A stretch of 5,615 bases of DNA from Pseudomonadota bacterium. Its GTDB lineage: Bacteria; Pseudomonadota; Gammaproteobacteria; Steroidobacterales; Steroidobacteraceae. The stretch's first letter is position 1. Every line of letters begins with the position of its first letter. Location of the stretch: contig JAJXYU010000167.1 of assembly GCA_021780395.1 (NCBI GenBank), positions 1-5,615 on the forward strand, read 5' to 3'. The notes beneath the pieces are model-generated. The model was not told the origin of the DNA. It did no database searches and saw only the letters and a program-made list of their open reading frames with translations. Below, one piece after another: positions 1 through 5,615 of the stretch. A program made the translations under genes and the position numbers.

Positions 1-437
1 CGGCCCGGCGCGAGCACGACTGGCGGCTCGCGGACGTGCGCGCGGGCCTCGCCGAGATCTACGCGGCGACCCACGAGGCGTTCATCCCGCAGATGCTGAA
101 CCTCGACCTCGTCGGCGCGATCAACTTCCAGAAGGGCTGCTACACGGGTCAGGAGATCGTCGCGCGCACCCAGCACCTCGGCCGGATCAAGCGACGGCTG
201 CTGCGCGTGCGGACCCGGATCGCCGCGCCGCTCGGCGCGAGCGTGCGACTGCCCGACGGACGCCTCGGGCGCCTGACCGAACTGCAGGCGAGCGACGACG
301 GCTACGAAGGGCTCGCGGTCGCGCCGCTCGCGGCGCCGGATGCGACGGGTCCTGCGGACGATGCGGCCGCGGACGCGGACGGCGCGGGCGACGCGCCGAT
401 CCCGGCCGAGCTCCTGCCGCTGCCGTACGCGCTATAG
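1..437 (+). CDS. ygfZ: YgfZ family folate-binding protein, 3' part (5' end outside window)
   Basis: YgfZ is a tetrahydrofolate-binding protein of the aminomethyltransferase (GcvT-like) fold that supports assembly or repair of certain Fe-S enzymes in the cytoplasm. The frame is open from base 3 and shows 144 residues to the TAG at 435-437; the GTG at 36 is an internal codon, because conserved sequence (DWRLADVRAGL) already reads through it. The family signature KGCYTGQEIVART follows an FIPQMLNLD segment, and its invariant cysteine is encoded at 138-140. The C-terminus ends in LPLPYAL, as I recall for many proteobacterial members. Before that end lies a low-complexity stretch rich in Ala, Asp and Gly (about 346-405), probably a lineage-specific insertion. 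The gene converges on murI with no intergenic base. The family is clear; the precise Fe-S client cannot be read from the sequence. Confidence 0.93.
   Translation, partial: ARREHDWRLADVRAGLAEIYAATHEAFIPQMLNLDLVGAINFQKGCYTGQEIVARTQHLGRIKRRLLRVRTRIAAPLGASVRLPDGRLGRLTELQASDDGYEGLAVAPLAAPDATGPADDAAADADGAGDAPIPAELLPLPYAL
432..437. other. Back-to-back convergent stop codons in palindrome CTATAG
   Basis: The six bases CTATAG are their own reverse complement. The + strand reads TAG at 435-437, which ends ygfZ. The - strand reads TAG at 434-432, which ends murI. The two genes therefore abut with neither overlap nor spacer. I see no T-rich hairpin here, so transcripts from both sides presumably run into the opposite gene before stopping. 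Confidence 0.9.
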
Positions 438-1259
438 ATCGACGATCTCGACCTCGTCCGCGGCGATTCGGGCGCCGAGGAAGCGGCTGCCGATGTGCGC
501 GAAGCGTGCCGCACCGTCGGTCGCGAGCCAGCGCACCGTGCCGCCACCGGACACGGGGACCGCGCCCGGCGCACCGCGGTCGGCGCCGATCCGCGCGGCG
601 ACCGCCGCGGCGGTGGTCGCCGCCGAGTCGACGATGCGCACCGCCGGCGGCAGCACCGCCGCGATCGCGCCGGCGAGCACCGGGAAGTGGGTGCAGCCGA
701 GCACCAGCGTGTCCGGCGGCTGCGGCCCGTCGAACAGGTCCTCGACGTAACGCCGCGCGATCGCCTCGGCGATCGCCCCGTCGGTCCAGCCCTCCTCGGC
801 GAGCGCGACGAACAGCGGGCAGGCGCGCGCGACCACGCGCGCATCGGCCGCGTGCGCGTGGATCGCGCGCTGGTACGCACCGCCCGCGATGGTGCCCTCG
901 GTCGCGATCACCGCGATGCGGCGCGTGCGCGAGGCGGCGACCGCGGCGGCGGCGCCGGGCTCGACCACGCCCTCGACCGGCAGGTCAGGATGGGCCGCGC
1001 GCAGCGCATCGAGCGCCGAGGCCGAGGCGGTGTTGCATGCGACCACGAGCGCGCCGATCCCGCGCGCGCGCAACGCCGCGGCGCACTGCAGCGAGTAGCG
1101 CGCGACCGTCGCCGCGCTCTTCGTGCCGTACGGGAGCCGGGCGGTGTCGCCGAGGTACACGAAGTCCGCGTCGGGGAGCGCCGCGCGCAACGCGCGCAGC
1201 ACCGTCAGGCCGCCGACGCCGGAGTCGAACACGCCGATCGGCGCAGCAGTCTGCGTCAT
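432..1259 (-). CDS. murI: Glutamate racemase
   Basis: MurI interconverts L- and D-glutamate without a cofactor and supplies D-Glu to MurD for peptidoglycan precursor synthesis in the cytoplasm. The 275 residues fit the usual 255-290. The Asp/Glu racemase signatures are all present: GVFDSGVGGLTV at about residues 9-20 with the Asp-Ser pair at 12-13, YLGDTARLPYGTKS at 35-48, ACNTAS at 74-79 with catalytic Cys75, and LGCTHFP at 187-193 with the second catalytic Cys189 and the neighbouring His191. The ATG at 1259-1257 places the first motif at the expected distance from the N-terminus and has AAGGT five bases upstream. The gene is the last of the prfB-lysS-murI series, 9 nt after lysS. No residue expected for catalysis is missing. 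In E. coli murI sits elsewhere (beside btuB), so this linkage is a lineage feature rather than a functional requirement. Confidence 0.97.
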   Translation of the reverse strand: MTQTAAPIGVFDSGVGGLTVLRALRAALPDADFVYLGDTARLPYGTKSAATVARYSLQCAAALRARGIGALVVACNTASASALDALRAAHPDLPVEGVVEPGAAAAVAASRTRRIAVIATEGTIAGGAYQRAIHAHAADARVVARACPLFVALAEEGWTDGAIAEAIARRYVEDLFDGPQPPDTLVLGCTHFPVLAGAIAAVLPPAVRIVDSAATTAAAVAARIGADRGAPGAVPVSGGGTVRWLATDGAARFAHIGSRFLGARIAADEVEIVDL

Positions 1260-1264
1260 CGCGG

Positions 1265-1269
1265 ACCTT
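1265..1269 (-). promoter_or_regulatory. Ribosome binding site of murI, overlapping the lysS stop
   Basis: On the - strand the junction reads TGAAGGTCCGCGATG. The AAGGT at 1269-1265 begins in the last base of the lysS TGA (1271-1269) and lies five bases before the murI ATG. This spacing suits a normal Shine-Dalgarno site and suggests that ribosomes finishing lysS can reinitiate on murI. It also supports the ATG at 1259 as the murI start. Confidence 0.7.
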
Positions 1270-2771
1270 CAGGTCTCCGGCCGCAGGTGCGGGAACAGCA
1301 GCACGTCGCGGATCGACGGCGAGTCGGTGAAGAACATCACCAGCCGGTCGATCCCGACGCCGAGGCCGCCGGTCGGCGGCAGCCCGTACTCCAGCGCACG
1401 CACGTAGTCGGCGTCGAAGTACATCGCCTCCTCGTCGCCCGCGCGCTTGCGCTCGACCTGCTCGCGGAAGCGCCGCGCCTGGTCCTCCGGGTCGTTGAGC
1501 TCGGAGAAGCCGTTCGCGTATTCCCGGCCGCCGATGAACAGCTCGAACCGGTCGGTCACGAACGGATCCGCGTCGTTGCGCCGCGACAGCGGCGACACCT
1601 CGGTCGGGTACGCGGTCGCGAAGGTCGGCTGGATCAGCGTGTGCTCGCCGGTCTTCTCGAACAGTTCGATCTGCAGCTTCCCGGCGCCATCGCCCGGCTG
1701 ATGCGCGATGCCGAGCCGCTCGCACACGCCGCGCAGGTACGCCACGTCACGGAGCGATCCGCGCTCGAGCCCCGGGTTTCGCGACAGCAGGATCTCCTCG
1801 ATCGTCATCCGCTGGAACGGGCCGGTCAGGTCGTACTCGGTCCCCTGATAGACGATCCGGCGGGTGCCGAACAGCGAGTCCGCGAGCCCGTGGAACATCC
1901 CCTCGACGAGCCGCATGATGTCGTCGTAGTCGGCGTACGCCTGGTACAGCTCGAGCATCGTGAACTCGGGATTATGCTGCGTCGAGAGCCCCTCGTTGCG
2001 GAAGTTCCGGTTGATCTCGTAGACCCGCTCGAAGCCGCCGACCGTGAGCCGCTTCAGGTACAGCTCCGGCGCGATCCGCAGGTACATGTCCATGTCGAGC
2101 GCATTGTGGTGCGTGCGGAACGGCCGCGCGGCCGCGCCGCCCGGGATCGGCTGCAGCATCGGCGTCTCGACCTCGAGGAAGCCGGACGCATCGAGATAGT
2201 CGCGCAGGAAGCGCGTGATCCGCGTGCGCGTCTCGAACACCCGCCGGCTCGCCGCGCTCATGATCAGGTCGACGTAGCGCTGCCGGTAGCGCAGCTCCGT
2301 GTCCGCGATGCCATGCCACTTGTCGGGCAGCGGGCGGAGCGACTTCACGAGCAGCCGCAGCTCGCTCACGCGCACCGAGAGCTCTCCGGTCTTGGTGCGG
2401 AACAAGGTCCCGCGCGCGCCGACGATGTCGCCGACGTCCCAGCCGCGGAACGCCTCGTAGGTCTCGCCGAGCACCGGGTGCTGCAGGAACAGCTGGATCG
2501 AGCCGCTGGAATCCTCGATCCGCGCGAAGCTCGCCTTGCCCATCACCCGCTTCGCCATCATCCGGCCGGCGACCCGGACCTCGACCCCGAGCTCATCGAG
2601 CGCGGCGGCATCGCGTGCCGCGTAGGTGTCGGCGAGGTGCTGCGCGAGCGCGTCGCGCCGGAAGTCGTTCGGGAACGCCTCGCCGCGCTCGCGCAGGTGC
2701 GCGAGCTTCGCGCGCCGCTCGGCGATCAGGTGGTTCTCGCTTGGCTCGCTGCCCGGCTCGTGTTCGCTCAT
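1269..2771 (-). CDS. lysS: Lysyl-tRNA synthetase, class II
   Basis: LysRS charges tRNA-Lys with lysine using ATP. The protein has 500 residues, typical for the bacterial class II enzyme. Order of domains: a short charged N-terminal helix region (1-60), an anticodon-binding OB fold at about 65-145 ([19 protein letters not shown]), then the class II catalytic core. Motif 1 lies around 168-206, ending in [10 protein letters not shown]. Motif 2 lies at 249-270, with the ATP-contacting FRNE at 257-260. Motif 3 is GLGVGIDRL at 469-477. The family block GGAAARPF (211-218) is intact. The start is the ATG at 2771-2769, giving [10 protein letters not shown]. The same frame stays open to about 3296, but that extension is antiphase to prfB and unlike LysRS, so it is not coding. 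The start overlaps the prfB stop by ATGA and a weak AGGGA lies only two bases upstream, which suggests translational coupling. No defect is seen. Confidence 0.98.
   Translation of the reverse strand: MSEHEPGSEPSENHLIAERRAKLAHLRERGEAFPNDFRRDALAQHLADTYAARDAAALDELGVEVRVAGRMMAKRVMGKASFARIEDSSGSIQLFLQHPVLGETYEAFRGWDVGDIVGARGTLFRTKTGELSVRVSELRLLVKSLRPLPDKWHGIADTELRYRQRYVDLIMSAASRRVFETRTRITRFLRDYLDASGFLEVETPMLQPIPGGAAARPFRTHHNALDMDMYLRIAPELYLKRLTVGGFERVYEINRNFRNEGLSTQHNPEFTMLELYQAYADYDDIMRLVEGMFHGLADSLFGTRRIVYQGTEYDLTGPFQRMTIEEILLSRNPGLERGSLRDVAYLRGVCERLGIAHQPGDGAGKLQIELFEKTGEHTLIQPTFATAYPTEVSPLSRRNDADPFVTDRFELFIGGREYANGFSELNDPEDQARRFREQVERKRAGDEEAMYFDADYVRALEYGLPPTGGLGVGIDRLVMFFTDSPSIRDVLLFPHLRPET
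2768..2771 (-). promoter_or_regulatory. ATGA stop/start overlap coupling prfB to lysS
   Basis: Reading the - strand from 2771, ATGA holds the lysS ATG (2771-2769) and the prfB TGA (2770-2768). The only Shine-Dalgarno-like string is AGGGA at 2778-2774, two bases from the ATG, which is too close for an ideal site. Reinitiation by ribosomes that have just ended prfB is therefore the likely main route to lysS translation. The prfB stop here is TGA, a codon read by RF2 itself. Confidence 0.75.
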
Positions 2772-3863
2772 AGTCCCTGCTTCAGACTGGCCTTCAGGAA
2801 TTCGTCGAGGTCGCCGTCGAGCACCGCGGTCGTGTTGCCGATCTCGACGCCGGTGCGCAGATCCTTGATCCGCGACTGGTCGAGCACGTAGCTGCGGATC
2901 TGGTTGCCCCAGCTCACGTCCGACTTCGAGTCCTCGAGCACCTTCGCCGCGGCGTTGCGCTTGTTGAACTCGAGCTCGTAGAGCTTCGCCTTCAGCATCT
3001 TCATCGCGGTGCTGCGGTTCTTGTGCTGGCTGCGCTCGCTCTGGCACGCGACCACGATCCCGGTCGGCACGTGCGTGATGCGCACCGCCGACTCGGTCTT
3101 GTTCACGTGCTGGCCGCCGGCGCCGCTCGAGCGGTACACGTCGGTCCGCAGGTCGGCCGGGTTCACCTCGATCGCGATGTCGTCGTCGACTTCCGGCGAC
3201 AGGAACACCGAGGCGAACGAGGTATGGCGCCGGTTGCCCGAATCGAACGGCGACTTGCGCACCAGCCGGTGCACGCCGGTCTCGGTCCGCAGCCACCCGT
3301 ACGCGTAAGGCCCGGTCAGCGCGATCGTCACGCTCTTCACCCCGGCGACCTCACCGTCGCTCTGGTCGATGACCTCGGCCTGGATCCCGTGCGCGTCGGC
3401 CCACTTCAGGTACATTCGCTGGAGCATCGCGGCCCAGTCCTGCGCCTCGGTGCCGCCCGCGCCCGCCTGGATGTCGAGGAACGCGTTGTGCGAGTCCATC
3501 GGGCCCGGGAACATCCGCTGGAACTCGAGCCGCTCGACGTCGCCCGCGAGCGTCGACACGTCCGTCTCGACCTCGCGGACCGTGGCGAGATCCTGCTCGG
3601 CCTCGGCGAGATCGAGGAGCTCGCCGGCATCGGCGAGCCCGCGCTGCAGGCGATCGATCGTGCCGACGGTCTCCTCGAGCCGCGCACGCTCGCGGCCGAG
3701 CTCCTGAGCGCGTTCCGGGGCGTTCCACACGCCCGGCTGCTCTAGCTCGCGATTGACTTCCTGGAGGCGTTCGCTCTTGCGGTCGTAATCAAAGATACCT
3801 CCTCAAGGACCCTACGCGCTCCTCGAGATCCTTGACGGACCGTTTGACGGGATTGATTTCCAT
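2768..3863 (-). CDS. prfB: Peptide chain release factor 2, expressed by programmed +1 frameshift
   Basis: RF2 reads UAA and UGA in the ribosomal A site and triggers release of the finished peptide. Translation begins at ATG 3863-3861 ([10 protein letters not shown]) and reads 24 codons to an in-frame TGA at 3791-3789. Skipping the T at 3791 moves the ribosome into the next frame (GAT TAC GAC, from 3790), which runs 340 codons to the TGA at 2770-2768. The joined product is 364 residues, against 365 in E. coli. Landmarks in the joined protein: N-terminal helical domain to about residue 110, stop-codon reading tripeptide SPF at 204-206, and peptidyl-transferase GGQ at 249-251 within GAGGQHVN. 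The residue four before the GGQ is Ser245, where E. coli K-12 has the less active Thr246. A GTG at 3730 could be miscalled as the start of a 320-residue protein; that form would lack 44 conserved residues. The gene lies 56 nt after recJ and overlaps lysS. Confidence 0.97.
3788..3804 (-). promoter_or_regulatory. RF2 programmed +1 frameshift site
   Basis: On the - strand the site reads GAGGAGGTATCTTTGAT. It has the three parts of the classical prfB recoding signal: an internal Shine-Dalgarno-like AGGAGGT (3803-3797), then the slippery CTT (3794-3792) three bases after AGGAGG, then the TGA stop (3791-3789). In the known mechanism, low RF2 leaves the UGA unread; the peptidyl-tRNA on CUU slips forward by one onto UUU while the Shine-Dalgarno pairing strains the ribosome, and full-length RF2 is made. 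High RF2 terminates at the UGA, which closes a negative feedback loop. Spacing matches E. coli. Two differences from E. coli are visible: AGGAGG in place of AGGGGG, and T instead of C directly after TGA. The codons TAT, CTT and GAT are AT-ended, unlike the GC-rich usage around them, which fits selection on the nucleotides. Confidence 0.96.
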
Positions 3864-3872
3864 AGGGCGCGA

Positions 3873-3881
3873 ATCCTAGCA
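3873..3881 (-). promoter_or_regulatory. Possible extended -10 promoter element before prfB
   Basis: On the - strand TGCTAGGAT resembles an extended -10 box (TGnTATAAT), matching TG and four of six bases of the hexamer. It is one of the few AT-containing patches in the recJ-prfB gap. No convincing TTGACA-like -35 sits 16-18 bases upstream, where the DNA is almost all G and C. Initiation about seven bases downstream would leave only a few bases before the prfB ATG, giving a nearly leaderless message. The AGGA inside the element may instead be the prfB ribosome binding site. This is a weak candidate. Confidence 0.25.
3874..3877 (-). promoter_or_regulatory. Probable ribosome binding site of prfB
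   Basis: AGGA on the - strand lies ten bases before the ATG at 3863, at the long end of normal spacing. It is the only purine-rich match to the 16S rRNA tail in the last 20 bases upstream. It is much weaker than the internal AGGAGGT in the frameshift site. It shares bases with the possible -10 box, so only one of the two roles may be real. Confidence 0.45.
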
Positions 3882-3885
3882 CACC

Positions 3886-3905
3886 CGCCGCCTCGCCCGG
3901 CGGCG
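3886..3905 (-). other. GC hairpin after recJ, without a T tract
   Basis: In the recJ-prfB gap the - strand can fold a perfect 7-bp G/C stem: CGCCGCC (3905-3899) with GGCGGCG (3892-3886), around the six-base loop GGGCGA. It begins 14 nt after the recJ stop. The bases that follow (GGTGTGCTAGG) contain no run of T, so it does not qualify as a canonical intrinsic terminator. It could attenuate read-through from recJ or stabilise the recJ 3' end, but G/C-only hairpins arise easily by chance at this base composition. Confidence 0.35.
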
Positions 3906-3919
3906 CGGCGCGTTCGCGC

Positions 3920-5615
3920 TCACACCACCCGCAGGTGCGCGCAGTTCAGCTGCAGCCGCGTGCGCCCGTTGAACTCGTTCACTTCCAGACGGTAGGCGGC
4001 CGCGACCCGCACGCCCGCCGGCGGCAGCGCGCGACCGGCCTCGTCGAAATAGCCGAACGCGATCGCATCGATCGCCTCGCCGAAGCCCGCCGCCTCGACG
4101 CGCAGCTTCAGGTGACGCTCGGCGACCACGCGCGCGTCGCGCACCGCGAACTCCCCGTCGAACACCGGCTCCGGAAAGCCCTGGCCCCAGGGGCCGCCGG
4201 CGGCGAGCGCCCGCGCGGTGTCGAGCGAGAGCTCGGCGGCGTCGAGCTCGCCGTCCGAGTGGATCACGCCGGCGAGCGCCGCCGGGTCGACGCGCGCGGC
4301 GACCTCGGCCGCGAACGCGGCGCGGAACGTCGCGAGGTGCTCGCGCTTGAGCGTCAGGCCCGCGGCCATCGCGTGCCCGCCGAACTTGTCGATGAGTCCC
4401 GGGTAGCGCACCGAGATCGCCTCCAGCGCATCGCGCACGTGCACGCCCTCGATCGAGCGCGCCGAGCCGCGCAGGCTCCCGTCGGTCGCGGCCGCGAACG
4501 CGATCACCGGCCGGTGGAGCCGCTCCTTGGTGCGTCCCGCGACGAGCCCGACGACGCCCGGATGCCAGCCCTCGTCGAACAGGCACAGTCCGAGCGCATC
4601 GCCCGCATCGGGCGCGGCGCGCATCGCCGCGGCGATGTCGATCGCCTCGAGCTGCATCCGCCGCTCGATCGCCCGCCGCTCCTCGTTGAGCGCCGACAGG
4701 CGCGCCGCGAGCGCCGCGGCCTCGGCCGGCTCGTCCGCGAGCAGGCACTCGATCCCGATCCGCATGTCCGCGATCCGGCCCGCGGCGTTCAGGCGCGGCG
4801 CGACCGCGAACCCCAGATCCGCAGCGACCAGCGCGTCGAGCCGCCGGCCCGAGGCCTCGACCAGCGCGCGGATCCCGGCCGCGCAACGCCCCGCGCGCAT
4901 CCGCCGCAAGCCCTGCGCGACCAGCACCCGGTTGTTCGCATCCAGCGGAACGACGTCCGCGACCGTGCCGAGGGCGACCAGGTCGAGCCACTCGGCCGGA
5001 TTGCACTCGGCGTCCGGCAGGTGGCGCGCGAGCGCGGCGATCACGTAGAACGCGACCCCGACGCCCGCGAGCGCGCGGCTGCCGAACCCGGCGCCCGGCA
5101 GGTTCGGGTTCACGATCGCGTCGGCCGCGGGCAGGGTCGGGCCCGGCAGGTGATGGTCCGTGACCAGCACCGCGATCCCGCGCGCGCGGGCGGCGGCGAC
5201 GCCGTCGTGACTCGACACGCCGTTGTCGACGGTGACGATCAGGCTCGGCCGCTCGGCGGCGGCCCGCTCGACGATCTCGGGCGTGAGGCCGTAGCCGTAG
5301 CGGAACCGGTCCGGCACCAGGAAATCGACGTGCGCAAACCGCAGCGCCCGCAGCGCGCGCACCATCAGCGCGCTGCTGGTCGCGCCGTCCGCATCGAAAT
5401 CGCCGACGACGAGCACGCGGCCCGCCCGGTGCGCCGCGAGCAGCCGCGCGGCCTCGGCCGTGCCCTCGAGCGAGCCGACCGGCAACAGCCGCGCGAGCGA
5501 CAGATCGAGATCGCCGTCCGCGCGCAAGCCCCGCGCCGCGTACACCCGCCGCAGCACCGGATGCACCGCCGCGGAGAAGCCCGCCGCGTCCGGCACGCGA
5601 CGCCGCTCGATGCGC
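3920..5615 (-). CDS. recJ: Single-stranded-DNA-specific exonuclease RecJ (5' end probably outside window)
   Basis: RecJ degrades single-stranded DNA 5' to 3' and serves RecF-pathway recombination, base excision repair and mismatch repair in the cytoplasm. The visible frame has 564 residues; E. coli RecJ has 577. Positions below are numbered from the GTG at 5596. DHH phosphoesterase motifs are intact: DFDADG at 66-71, VDNG at 123-126 and DHH at 147-149, which hold the metal-binding aspartates and histidines. They are followed by PRLNAAGRI (267-275) and the DHHA1 block GGHAMAAG (406-413), then the C-terminal OB-like region with GPWGQGFPEPVFDG near 468-481. The GTG at 5596 is a possible start, but the frame continues to the window edge. 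The extra residues RIERRR resemble the conserved N-terminus of RecJ (E. coli has LRRR before the matching region). I therefore treat the gene as 5'-partial. It precedes prfB by 56 nt. Confidence 0.96.
   Translation of the reverse strand, partial: RIERRRVPDAAGFSAAVHPVLRRVYAARGLRADGDLDLSLARLLPVGSLEGTAEAARLLAAHRAGRVLVVGDFDADGATSSALMVRALRALRFAHVDFLVPDRFRYGYGLTPEIVERAAAERPSLIVTVDNGVSSHDGVAAARARGIAVLVTDHHLPGPTLPAADAIVNPNLPGAGFGSRALAGVGVAFYVIAALARHLPDAECNPAEWLDLVALGTVADVVPLDANNRVLVAQGLRRMRAGRCAAGIRALVEASGRRLDALVAADLGFAVAPRLNAAGRIADMRIGIECLLADEPAEAAALAARLSALNEERRAIERRMQLEAIDIAAAMRAAPDAGDALGLCLFDEGWHPGVVGLVAGRTKERLHRPVIAFAAATDGSLRGSARSIEGVHVRDALEAISVRYPGLIDKFGGHAMAAGLTLKREHLATFRAAFAAEVAARVDPAALAGVIHSDGELDAAELSLDTARALAAGGPWGQGFPEPVFDGEFAVRDARVVAERHLKLRVEAAGFGEAIDAIAFGYFDEAGRALPPAGVRVAAAYRLEVNEFNGRTRLQLNCAHLRVV

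Noticed and set aside
495..2891. A 798-codon open frame on the + strand, antisense to murI and lysS
   Set aside because: It is rich in Arg, Ala, Glu, His and Val with no recognisable domain. It mirrors third-position G/C bias of the real - strand genes, which suppresses stops on the opposite strand.
2772..3296. N-terminal extension of lysS to a 675-residue protein
   Set aside because: The extension is an Arg/Ala-rich translation of prfB in the wrong frame. LysRS normally has about 500 residues and the ATG at 2771 gives exactly that length.
3023..3745. A 240-codon + strand frame opposite prfB
   Set aside because: Its sequence is a His/Arg/Val-rich shadow of the RF2 codons, with no family features and no ribosome binding site that I could see.
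3789..3863. prfB read as a broken gene because of the early TGA
   Set aside because: The TGA sits in a textbook RF2 recoding signal and the two frames join into a full-length protein, so this is programmed frameshifting, not a pseudogene.
3886..3905. Intrinsic terminator of recJ
   Set aside because: The stem is good but no T tract follows it on the - strand, so I list it only as a hairpin.
3876..5006. A 376-codon - strand frame inside recJ
   Set aside because: It is a compositionally biased Arg/Ala/Gly shadow in another frame of recJ, which itself has intact motifs throughout.
1..5615. Mobile elements, CRISPR arrays, tRNA genes, riboswitches or an undescribed system
   Set aside because: The window is almost fully occupied by five conserved housekeeping genes, and by eye I found no direct or inverted repeat series, cloverleaf or unexplained stretch over 60 bases.

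Overview
This looks like an ordinary core-genome segment of a GC-rich bacterium (about 70 % G+C by eye, not counted). Protein similarity and the recJ-prfB-lysS gene order point to a gammaproteobacterium. I cannot name a genus from the sequence; a GC-rich lineage such as the Xanthomonadales/Nevskiales or Ectothiorhodospiraceae-like groups is only a guess. There is no mobile element, CRISPR array, tRNA, rRNA or sizeable intergenic stretch. The largest non-coding gap is the 56 bp between recJ and prfB.

Layout from left to right. Positions 1-437 (+ strand) hold the 3' part of ygfZ, a folate-binding Fe-S cluster repair protein; its 5' end lies outside the window. The rest is one tightly packed block on the - strand, transcribed from right to left: recJ (single-strand DNA exonuclease, probably running off the right edge), prfB (peptide chain release factor 2), lysS (lysyl-tRNA synthetase) and murI (glutamate racemase). 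ygfZ and murI converge with no space between them: their two TAG stops lie back to back in the palindrome CTATAG. prfB and lysS share an ATGA stop/start overlap. lysS and murI are 9 nt apart, with the murI ribosome binding site overlapping the lysS stop. prfB, lysS and murI therefore look like one operon, possibly continuing from recJ.

The most informative element is in prfB, which needs a programmed +1 ribosomal frameshift. The first 24 codons from ATG 3863 end at an in-frame TGA (3791-3789), preceded by a Shine-Dalgarno-like AGGAGGT, a TAT codon and the slippery CTT. A +1 shift there joins the leader to a 340-residue downstream frame and gives a 364-residue RF2, close to the 365 residues of E. 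coli. The mechanism is the classical RF2 autoregulation. The local site departs from the E. coli version in two ways: the base after TGA is T rather than C, and the internal Shine-Dalgarno sequence is a fuller match to the 16S rRNA tail.

Functionally the block combines DNA repair (RecJ), translation termination and tRNA charging (RF2, LysRS) and peptidoglycan precursor supply (MurI). I found no sign of an undescribed system. The points most worth checking are the recoding site, the gene-end arrangements and the true recJ start.
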